The notes under the pieces were generated by a model. The model made no database searches, was not told the origin of the DNA, and saw nothing but the letters and a program-made list of their open reading frames with translations. A stretch of DNA of 64,000 nucleotides from Anolis sagrei (lineage: Eukaryota > Chordata > Lepidosauria > Squamata > Anolidae), in assembly GCF_037176765.1 (NCBI RefSeq), contig NC_090025.1, forward strand, positions 171,848,040 through 171,912,039, given 5' to 3'. This document shows, piece after piece, positions 55,802 to 64,000 of the stretch. Each line of letters starts with the position of its first letter. Position 1 is the first letter of the stretch. Both the position numbers and the translations under genes were made by a program.

Positions 55802-56764
55802 CGCAGATCCAGTATGATTCTTGGGTTGTTTCCAAGGTTGCATGCTTGGGGGGAAAGGATTGCTGTCCCAACCAGACCACAGTCATTCCTTTCTGCTCAA
55901 TGTAGTTTGCAATGGTTTACTGTGACACCAAGCATTGCTCTAGATTTGATTCTACATGCTAGGATCTATAATCCAAGATTGTAAGACCCCTACTTTGTGC
56001 CCACCCTGCTGGCGCTTTTTCCCTCCCTGCTTTTTCTCCCCTTTCCAACCTGCCCAGGACAGCCTGCCCATCTGTTTATGATTTACTCTTTTACAATGCC
56101 TTGTTTCCGATTGCATAGATAAACACACTTGGTTATTTCACAGGCAGCTGGTTAGCTCTAATTACACTGTAACTACATCAGAACCATGGAAACCTTTACC
56201 ACCCTTGGAGAAGAAAAGAGGTGTCTAAAAAGAGCCATGCAGGAAACATTATCCTGATTTTGTTTATCCTCCCCCGGCAAACCTGTCCTCTGGCCTTTAA
56301 TCCTGCTGGTCACAATAAAAGCACTTTCGGCTAGAATGTAAACATAATAATTAAAATTTCATAATCCTATATACCAGGGGAGGAAAAGCTGACAACATCT
56401 TTTCAAAGCTCACAAAATAGGCATGTATGTATATAAAAAGACAAGACATTATGGAATTCAAATATTCTGGCAGATTTCCACTCCTCCATATATGTGTGTT
56501 CCCTCCATTATTACTTCTTCATGGTCTCAAGGATATTCTCAGAAGACCTGCCCCCTAAGAGAAAATGGGGGTGAGGAAGGAAACACTTCTTTTAGTACTC
56601 CATGGCATTGGGCAGATTTCAGGCTCATGGTATTTATTTATTTATTTATTTATTCTTTTTCTTTTGTAATACTGTAGAACCCCAGGATTCACTCACTGGA
56701 GCCTGATGCAAAAGGCACACACTTAGAATTAACACGTTATATGGCCATCATTTGTTTTTGAGGG
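55799..56764. other. TBXAS1 intron, low-repeat stretch
   Basis: About 55980-56350 has mixed composition with no repeat partner and may be conserved non-coding DNA. At 56371-56412 lies 'accaggggaggaaaagctga', the second copy of the block found next to the nested CR1. (TTTA)n at 56632-56655. Confidence 0.35.
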
Positions 56765-56935
56765 CTTTTGAGGGTTGAGTTGTTTGAACATTGGGCTATG
56801 ATTCTGGGGTCCTGGCTTCAAACCCTTGCTTGGATATGGAAACCCACTGGGTGACCTTGGGCAAATCACTCTCTCGACTCAAAGAAAGGTAATGGCAAAG
56901 CCTTACAGTCTGAAGGGCACTTTATAACCAGATCT
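56765..56935 (+). repeat. MIR-like / tRNA-type SINE remnant
   Basis: 'ttgggctatgattctggggt', 'gaaacccactgggtgacctt' and 'gggcaaatcactctctcgac' match the SINE seen at 27440. Truncated. Confidence 0.6.
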
Positions 56936-56967
56936 GTTTTAGTGCCATGAATGACTACAGTTCATAG

Positions 56968-59900
56968 TTGTTGTTCATTCGTTCAGTCGTCTCCGACTCT
57001 TCGTGACCTCATGGACCAGCCCACGCCAGAGCTCCCTGTTGGCCGTTGCCACCCCCAGCTCCCTCAAGGTCAGTCCAGTCACTTCAAGGATGCCATCCAT
57101 CCATCTTGCCCTTGGTCGGCCCCTCTTCCTTTTGCCTTCCACTTTCCCCAGCATAATTGTCTTCTCTAGGCTTTCCTGTCTCCTCATGATGTGGCCAAAG
57201 TACTTCAACTTTGTCTCTAGTATCTTTCCCTCCAGTGAGCAGTCGGGCTTTATTTCCTGGAGGATGGACTGGTTGGATCTTCTCGCAGTCCAAGGCACTC
57301 TCAGCACTTTCCTCCAACACCACAGCTCAAAAGCATCGATCTTCCTTCGCTCAGCCTTCCCTAAGGTCCAGCTCTCACATCCGTAGGTTACTACAGGGAA
57401 TACCATGGCTTTGACTAGGCGGATCTTTGTTGCCAGTCTGATGTCTCTACTCTTTACTATTTTATCGAGACTGGACATTGCTCTCCTCCCAAGAAGTAAG
57501 CGTCTTCTGATTTCCTGGCTACAGTCTGCATCTGCAGTAATCTTTGCACCTAGAAATACAAAGTCTGTCACGGCCTCCACGGTTTCTCCCTCTATTTTCC
57601 AGTTGTCAATCATTTTTGTTGCCATAATCTTGGTTTTTTTGACGTTTAGCTGCAACCCGGCTTTTGCGCTTTCTTCTTTCGCCTTGATTAGAAGGCTCCT
57701 CAGCTCCTCCTCGCTTTCGGCCATCAGAGTGGTATCATCTGCATATCTGAGGTTGTTAATGTTTCTTCCAGCAATTTTCACCCCAGCTTTGCATTCATCC
57801 AGCCCCGCACATCGCATGATGTGTTCTGCATACAAGTTAAAAAGGTTGGGTGAGAGGATGCAGCCTTGCCGTACGCCTTTCCCAATCTTGAACCAGTCTG
57901 TTGTTCCGTGGTCAGTTCTTACTGTTGCTACTTGGTCCTTGTACAGATTCCTCAGGAGAGAGACAAGGTGGCTTGGGATGCCCATCCCACTAAGAACTTG
58001 CCACAATTTATTATGATCCACACAGTCAAAGGCTTTAGAGTAGTCAATGAAGCAGAAGTAGATGTTTTTCTGAAACTCCCTGCCTTTCTCCATTATCCAG
58101 CGGATATTGGCAATTTGGTCTCTTGTTCCTCTGCCTTTTCTAAACCCAGCTTGAACATCTGGCAACTCTCGCTCCATGTATTGCTGGAGTCTTCCTTGCA
58201 GGATCTTGAGCATTACCTTACTGGCATGAGAAATAAGGGCCACTGTACGGAAGTTTGAGCAGTCTTTCGCATTTCCCTTTTTTGGTATAGGGATATAAGT
58301 TGATTTTTTCCAGTCTGATGGCCATTCATGTGTTTTCCATATTTGCTGGCAAATGGCATGCATCACCTTGACAGCATCATCTTTTAAGATTTTAAACAGT
58401 TCAGCTGGGATCCCGTCGTCTCCTGCTGCCTTGTTGTTAGCAATGCTTCTTAAGGCCCATTCAACCTCACTCCTCAGGATGTCTGGTTCTAATTCATTCA
58501 CCACACCGTCAACACTATCCTCAATATTATTATCCTTCCTATACAGATCTTCTGTATAGTCTCGCCACCTTCTCTTGATCTCTTCAGCTTCTGTTAGGTC
58601 CCTGCCATCTTTGTTTCTTATCATACCAATTTTTGCCTGAAATTTACCTCCAATGTTTCTAATTTTCTGGAAGAGGTCTCTTGTCCTTCCTATTCTGTTG
58701 TCTTCTTCCACTTCCATGCATTGCTTATTTAAAAATAGTTCCTTATCTCTTCTGGCTAACCTCTGGAATTGCGCATTTAACTGGGCATATCTCCCCTTAT
58801 CCCTGTTTCCTTTTGCTTTCCTCCTTTCTTGGGCTACTTCCAGTGTCTCAGCAGACAACCATTTTGCCTTCTTGGTTTTCTTTTTCTTTGGGACGTACTT
58901 TGTTGCCGCCTCCTGAACAATGTCTCGGACTTCTGTCCATAGTTCTTCTGGGACTCTGTTTACTAAATCTAGTCCTTCAAATCTGTTCTTCACTTCCACT
59001 GTATATTCGCTAGGGATGTTAGTGAGATCATATCTAACTGGTCTGTGTATTTTCCCTGATCTCTTTAGTTTTATTCTAAATTGGGCAATAAGAAGTTCGT
59101 GATCTGAGCTACAGTCAGCCCCAGGTCTTGTTTTCACCGACTGGATGGATGTCCGCCACCTTTGGCTGCAAAGGATGTAGTCAATCTGATTTCGGTGTTG
59201 ACCGTCTGGTGAGGTCCATGTGTAAAGCCGTCTTTTAGGTTGTTGGAAGAGAGTATTTGTTATACACAGCGAGTTTTCCTGGCAAAATTCTATCAGCCTG
59301 CGTCCCGCTTCATTTTGTTCTCCCAGACTATGCTTGCCTGTGATCCCTGTTGTCATTTGACTTCCCACCTTGGCATTCCAGTCTCCTGTAATGAAAATAA
59401 TGTCTCTTTTTGGTGTATTATCCAGTAGGTCCTGCAGATCCTCATAGAACTGATCTACTTCTGCTTCTTCAGCAGCTGTGGTTGAGGCGTATATTTGGAT
59501 CACTGTAATGTTGAAAGGTTTTCCTTGCACTCGAATGGAGATCATTCTGTCATTTTTTAGGTTGTATCCAAGCACCGCTTTAGCGAATTTCTTATTAATT
59601 ATGAAGGCTACTCCATTTCTTCGATGTTACTCTTGTCCGCAGTAGTAGATCTGGTGGTCATCTGATGTGAAGTGGCCCATTCCAGTCCATTTCAGTTTGC
59701 TGACCCCCAGAATGTCTATCTTTAGTCTTGACAACTCACCAATAACAACATCCAATTTGCCCTGGCTCATAGATCTTACATTCCAGGTTCCTATGGTGTG
59801 TTGATCTTTAGAGCATCGGATTCGTCGCTCACCTCCAGTACCGTCGGCCGCTAGCCTTCCTTTTGGCTTTGAGCTAGCTGCGTCATCACATCTGGGGCTA

Positions 59901-60186
59901 GTTGAACTTATCCTCTGCTCCTCCCCAGTAGCATTTTGGCCATCTTCCGACCTGGGAGTCCCATCTTCCAATGGCATACCGACATATCTCTGGTTGTACT
60001 GGTCCATTTAGTTTTCTTGGCAAGGATACTGGAGTGGTTTGCCATTGCCTTCCCCAGGGATCACGCTTGGTCTGACCTCTCTGCCACAACCGTCCCATCT
60101 TGGGTGTCCCTTCACGGTTTCGCTCATGACATCATTGAGGTGCTCAAGCTCCAGCGCCCCGACAAGGCGGTGATCCTTTGCTGGAG
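56968..60186 (-). mobile_element. Full-length BovB (RTE) LINE with target-site duplication
   Basis: About 3.2 kb, the normal BovB length, on the - strand. Flanks carry acagttcatag at 56957-56967 and 60187-60197 (12 bp if the next t is counted), a clean duplication. The 5' region begins near 60186 and contains 'gggaaggcaatggcaaacc' in reverse, usual in BovB. The 3' end is 'agagtcggagacgactgaac' then 'gaatgaacaacaac' in - strand sense. Sense with respect to TBXAS1, inside its long intron. Confidence 0.96.
56975..60007 (-). CDS. BovB ORF: endonuclease and reverse transcriptase, one internal stop
   Basis: One frame of 1010 codons from ATG at 60007, directly preceded by TAA, to the stop at 56975. 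Endonuclease: G-T-W-N-V-R-S-M near codon 91, G-D-W-N-A-K-V-G, and S-S-D-H-E-L-L. Reverse transcriptase: Y-S-K-A-F-D-C-V-D-H (box A), G-V-R-Q-G-C-I-L-S-P (box B), R-Y-A-D-D-T-T-L-M (box C). The C-terminal domain includes Y-F-G-H-I-M-R-R and R-K-R-G-R-P-R-A-R-W. The only break is a TAA at codon 127 (59629-59627), in Y-C-G-Q-E-stop-H-R-R-N-G. No frameshift was found. The element copies RNA into DNA at nicked target sites. Such preservation points to recent BovB activity in this lineage. Confidence 0.96.
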
Positions 60187-60264
60187 ACAGTTCATAGTAT
60201 TTTCACAAATTACTAGATTCTATTTTATTCTGCTTTGATCAGACAGTTCTGGACACTACAGATA

Positions 60265-60648
60265 AATAAAGATATTGACAAGCTGAAACATGTCTAGAGG
60301 TCTGGAAAACATGCCCAATGGGGAGTGGCTTGAAGAGTTGGGCATGTTTAGCCTGAAGAAGAGAAGGTTGAGAGGAGCCATGAATAAATATTTGAAAGGA
60401 TGTCATAAGGAAGCGGGAGATCCACCTGAACATTAGGAAGAACTTCCTGACTGTGTGAGAGCTGTTCAGCAGTGGAACTCTCTGCCTCGTACAGTGGAGG
60501 CTCCTTCTTTGGAGGCTTTTAGACAGAGGCTGGATGGCCATCTGTTGGGCTGGATGGCCATCTGCTTTAATTGTGCTTTTCATGCATGGCAGGGGGTTGG
60601 ACTAGATGGCCCATGTGGTCTCCTAGAACTTTATGATTCCTGGTCACC
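60265..60648 (+). mobile_element. CR1 LINE 3' end, damaged
   Basis: 'gatattgacaagctgaaaca', 'atgtttagcctgaagaagag', 'gaagaacttcctgactgtg' and 'ggttggactagatggcccat' are the CR1 C-terminal and 3' blocks; several deletions, and the terminal octamer is worn. Confidence 0.85.
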
Positions 60649-60655
60649 CTATATA

Positions 60656-60728
60656 GCAGGAATGGGCAAACTTTAGCCCTCCAGCTGTTTTTGACTTCAA
60701 CTCCCACAATTCCTAACAGCCTACCTAT
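60656..60728. repeat. Half of a palindromic MITE
   Basis: 'aggaatgggcaaactttagc' to 'caattcctaacagcctacc', one arm of the family at 14911. Confidence 0.7.
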
Positions 60729-60992
60729 TAGGCCTGGGTAACAACGGAAAAAATTGTTTCTAAAATTGATTCGTTTTTTGGGGGTTTTTGCGTTTTGTTA
60801 TTTAAAATAATTACAAAATTTTCCTTTTAAAAAGTTCGATATTTACGAAATTCCGTAAATGTGAAAAAAATTACAAAACATTAACGAATCGATTTCCGAA
60901 ACAATAACGAATCGATTCGTTAATGGCGGACGCGACCGCGAAATACGCTAAAAAACCTCCAAAAACTTCTGAAGCTTCCCTCTCCCTCTGTT
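60729..60992. repeat. AT-rich repeat of unknown family
   Basis: 'ggcctgggtaacaacggaaa', 'aacgaatcgatttccgaaac' and 'cgattcgttaatggcggacg'. Short inverted and direct pieces of 'aacgaatcgatt' recur. Possibly a foldback element cut by the L1 insertion on its right. Confidence 0.4.
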
Positions 60993-63900
60993 GTTTTTTT
61001 TTTTATTTAGAATATAATCTTTATTTATTTTCTTAAAAACAAAGACAGAGCTTGATAGAGATAGTGTTAGAAACTTTTAAAACTTGTAAAAGTTTCACAC
61101 TAAGCTGGGGGGGGGGAAAGACGAGGGGGGGAAAAAGGGGGGAAGAGAGGGGGTAAAAGGATAGATAGCGTAGTGAGTATCCAGTTTGTCCTGTTCTCCA
61201 GGTTCCCGTTGCGTCAAGGGAGCGCTGGTTTCTTATTATGTGTGCAGTGTGAGAAAAGAAATTTGAAAAACATAGTGGGGGGTGAGGTGTGTGTGTGTAG
61301 TTGTTGTGGTTGTTATGTTTGACTTCCTGGTATCTTCTGGAAGATTTTTATCCTTTTCCTTCTTCTGTCTTCTTTCTCCTTCGTTTTTGTCTTGCTCTCC
61401 CCTATTTCTATGTTCTCAGTCATGACCCTTTAGATAATTATTCTCATATTCTTTTCTTTTGTTAGGTATGTTGTTACCTGCTTCCAATCTATTTCCGCCA
61501 TCGGGGTACCCTTCTTCTTTGATAATATATATGTCAGTTTATCCATGTTTCTTATGTCTAATATTTTGGTTAGCCATTCTTCTTCTTCAGGAGGATCTTT
61601 CTTTTTCCAATGTTTCGCATATGTTATCCTGGCAGCTGTTGTTAAGAGAAATAAAATTTTGTCTTTGTTTTTTTCCATTTTTATGTTGTGTATTCCTAAT
61701 AGGAAGGTTTCTGGTTTCTGGGGAATGTTTATCTCTAATATGTTTTGTAGTGTTTTATGTATTTTCTTCCAGTATGATGTTGCTTTTGGACAGGTCCACC
61801 ATATGTGGTAAAACGTCCCTTCTTGTTCTCCACATTTCCAACATTTTGTATTTGTGTTTTTGTTGAATTTTCCCAATCTGTGCGGTGTGATATACCACCT
61901 ATGGGCCATCTTAATCCAATTTTCTTTGAGTTCCATTGCTTTTGAGTATTTTAATTTCCTATTCCATACTTCCTCCAATTCTTCTTTCCTTATTTCTCTT
62001 CCCAGGTTATCCCTCCATTTTTTCATATAGTTTTTCCTTTCTTCTTTCTTGTTTTCTTCTTCTATGATTTTCTTGTATATTTTAGAAATTAGTTTGTTTT
62101 CTGTTTGCATTATTTTGTCCCAAAAGTTTTTTCCTTCCTCAAATCCTTTTTCTTTGTCTTTCTTGAAATGTGCTTTAATTTGTTCGTATTGGTACCAGGA
62201 GATTCTGGAGTTTATGCTCTTTAGTTCTTCTTGAGTTTTCATCTTGAATTCTCCTCCTTCCTTTCTTATTATATCTTTATATTTGGGCCATTCATACCAT
62301 CCTGTTATTCTTCTTTGTGATGCTTCTAGTGGCGATAGCCAAGTTGGTATCTTTTCGTAAAATTTATTTTTATGTCTATTCCATACTTTAATTAGAGAGG
62401 AACGGATGAAGTGGTCACCGAAGTTTTTTTCCTTTCTCGCCTGGTCGTATCCAACATATGCGTGCCATCCTAGTCTTAATCCTTCTCCCTCTATGTTTAG
62501 AATTTTCTCCTTCTCTAACTTAGTCCAATCCCTTATCCAGATCAGCGCACAGGCATCGTGATATGATTTAATGTCCGGGGTTGCTAGACCTCCTTTGTTT
62601 TTCCCTTCTATCATGTTTTTGTAGTTTATTCTTGGTTTCTTTTTCTGCCAGATGAATCTCATTATATCTCTTTTCCAGTCATTTAATATTTTTTGATTTC
62701 TGATTATGGGTAAGTTTTGGAATAGAAATACTAGTTTTGGGAGTATTGACATTTTTATAGTTGCTATCCTCCCCAGAAGAGACAATTTCATGTTTCCCCA
62801 TTTTTCTAAGTCTTTTTTGATCTTTTTCCATTTTTCTATATAATTATTCTCTAATAGTTGTAAATTTTTTGCTGTTAAGATTATTCCCAGATATTTTATT
62901 TTCTGTGTGATTTGAATGTTCCATTTATTCCTTAGCTCTTCCTGTTCCTTCTTCGTTATGTTTTCTGTTATGGCTTTTGTCTTTTCCAGATTGACTTTAA
63001 ATCCCGAAACTTTTCCATATTGTTTTATTGATTTCAGCCAATTTTCTAAGTTTTTGTTTGGTTCCTCTATTATTCCTATGATATCATCCGCGAATGCCCT
63101 GATCTTATAATTGTGGCCTTGAATTTGCGCTCCTTCGATCTCTTTGTCGTCTCTTATTTTGTCTAGTAATACTTCGAGTGTCAGGATAAAGATTAGCGGT
63201 GAGATAGGGCATCCCTGTCTCGTTCCCTTTTGAATTTTAATTGTTTCTGTTTGTTGTCCATTTACTATAACTCTTGCTTCTTGCTTGTCATATATAGCGC
63301 CAATTATGTTTTCAAAATAATAGCCCATGTCCATTTCTTTTAGTAAGATTTTGATAAAACTCCAATTTACATTATCAAAGGCTTTTTCAGCGTCTAGCGC
63401 CAGAAACATTACCTTTTTTTGGATGTTTTTTCCGTAGTATTCTATTAAATTTACAATTGTTCTCACATTGTCAGCTTGTGATCTTTTCGGTAGAAAACCC
63501 GCTTGTTCCTCTTTTATTCGCTTTATTAGAATTTTTTTCAATCTTTCCGAAATTATATTTCCTAGTATTTTGTAATCTAAATTTAGTAATGAAATGGGTC
63601 TGTAGTTTTTGACATTTTCTGGGTCCGTATTCTCCTTGTGTATTAGAATGATTGTTGCTTGCTTCCATGTTTGGGGCATTTCCCTCTTTTCTCTAATTGT
63701 GTTCATGACTTTCTTCAGGTGGGGTATTATTTCTTCTTGAAATGTTTTATAATATATGGCCGTAAGGCCGTCTGGTCCTGGCGCTTTGTCACTTTTCAAA
63801 TCGTTTATGGCCTTTTGGATTTCCCTTTCGGATATTTCCTTATTCAGCTCTTCTCTTTGCTCTTCCGTTATATGCGCTATCTTTTGTTCTCCCAAGTATT

Positions 63901-64000
63901 TATAAATTTCGTTTTTGTCTATTTCTTCTTCTTTGTATAGCTTACTATAAAATTTCTCAAATTGGTCTTTTATTTCGTTTCCTTGTGTGTACTGTTTTCC
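60993..64000 (-). mobile_element. L1 LINE, runs off the right edge
   Basis: On the - strand: ORF2 to its stop at 61430, a 3' UTR of about 430 bp with G-rich stretches (as C/T on the sense strand around 61105-61160), AATAAATAAAG near 61025 and an A tail at about 60992-61005. The 5' half lies beyond 64000. The frame is uninterrupted in the window. Sense to TBXAS1. Confidence 0.95.
61430..64000 (-). CDS. L1 ORF2p, C-terminal 850 or so residues
   Basis: The open frame continues past 63895 to the window edge (F-Y-S-K-L-Y-K-E-E-E just upstream), so the true start is outside. RT motifs: K-A-P-G-P-D-G-L, Y-R-P-I-S-L-L, D-A-E-K-A-F-D-N-V-N-W (box A), G-T-R-Q-G-C-P-I-S-P (box B), A-F-A-D-D-I-I (box C). 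A C-terminal zinc-like motif C-W-K-C-G-E-Q-E-G-T-F-Y-H-I-W-W-T-C precedes the end T-T-Y-L-T-K-E. The F-A-D-D box is an L1-clade trait. No stop or frameshift in about 2.57 kb, so the copy is young; EN domain not visible here. Confidence 0.95.
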   Translation of the reverse strand, partial: GKQYTQGNEIKDQFEKFYSKLYKEEEIDKNEIYKYLGEQKIAHITEEQREELNKEISEREIQKAINDLKSDKAPGPDGLTAIYYKTFQEEIIPHLKKVMNTIREKREMPQTWKQATIILIHKENTDPENVKNYRPISLLNLDYKILGNIISERLKKILIKRIKEEQAGFLPKRSQADNVRTIVNLIEYYGKNIQKKVMFLALDAEKAFDNVNWSFIKILLKEMDMGYYFENIIGAIYDKQEARVIVNGQQTETIKIQKGTRQGCPISPLIFILTLEVLLDKIRDDKEIEGAQIQGHNYKIRAFADDIIGIIEEPNKNLENWLKSIKQYGKVSGFKVNLEKTKAITENITKKEQEELRNKWNIQITQKIKYLGIILTAKNLQLLENNYIEKWKKIKKDLEKWGNMKLSLLGRIATIKMSILPKLVFLFQNLPIIRNQKILNDWKRDIMRFIWQKKKPRINYKNMIEGKNKGGLATPDIKSYHDACALIWIRDWTKLEKEKILNIEGEGLRLGWHAYVGYDQARKEKNFGDHFIRSSLIKVWNRHKNKFYEKIPTWLSPLEASQRRITGWYEWPKYKDIIRKEGGEFKMKTQEELKSINSRISWYQYEQIKAHFKKDKEKGFEEGKNFWDKIMQTENKLISKIYKKIIEEENKKEERKNYMKKWRDNLGREIRKEELEEVWNRKLKYSKAMELKENWIKMAHRWYITPHRLGKFNKNTNTKCWKCGEQEGTFYHIWWTCPKATSYWKKIHKTLQNILEINIPQKPETFLLGIHNIKMEKNKDKILFLLTTAARITYAKHWKKKDPPEEEEWLTKILDIRNMDKLTYILSKKKGTPMAEIDWKQVTTYLTKEKNMRIII

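Noticed and set aside
57405-58916. Open frames on the + strand opposite the BovB ORF (up to 203 codons)
   Set aside because: Antisense shadows of a strongly coding - strand frame with all EN/RT motifs.
59627-60007. A separate host protein of the craniofacial-development-protein-2-like type
   Set aside because: The peptide is the N-terminal part of the BovB ORF, in frame with the rest; such annotations are usually BovB-derived.

Overview
The window looks like a piece of a squamate reptile (lizard) chromosome. Two host genes with vertebrate exon-intron structure lie in a landscape packed with transposable elements. The mixture is typical of lizards: BovB/RTE, L1, CR1 and L2-like LINEs, Penelope-like elements, several tRNA- and 5S-derived SINEs, Helitrons, and SPIN/Charlie-type hAT elements with many palindromic MITEs. 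The species was not identified; Anolis-like genomes fit best by general knowledge.

Layout. Positions 1-11.9 kb are gene-free and built of repeats: a MITE cluster, a Penelope-like fossil, L2-like and CR1 ends, a jockey-group LINE fragment, Helitron ends, and a long minisatellite plus polypurine tract. A GC-rich promoter with an interferon-type TTTC-AG-TTTC motif (about 11.95-12.09 kb) leads into PARP12 on the + strand. PARP12 has 12 coding exons between 12093 and 35688. All splice phases join and give a 659-residue protein with five CCCH fingers, WWE modules and an H-Y-I mono-ADP-ribosyltransferase domain. The 3' UTR region contains a 5'-truncated L1 with a clean target-site duplication.

The last four coding exons of TBXAS1 (thromboxane A synthase, CYP5A1) lie on the - strand between 38743 and 43459. 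PARP12 and TBXAS1 are therefore tail to tail, the same convergent order as I recall for human chromosome 7. No further TBXAS1 exon was recognised up to 64000, so 43460-64000 is treated as its intron. That stretch carries a nearly intact full-length BovB (56968-60186, flanked by an 11-12 bp duplication, one internal stop), a young L1 running off the right edge, SPIN-like and Helitron pieces, and several SINEs.

I found no convincing new multi-gene system. The most informative signals are the recently mobile BovB with a SINE sharing its 3' end, a nested CR1 carrying foreign sequence at its 5' junction, the SPIN-like hAT/Helitron mosaic, the purine-rich tract in front of an interferon-type promoter, and telomere-like repeat islands.
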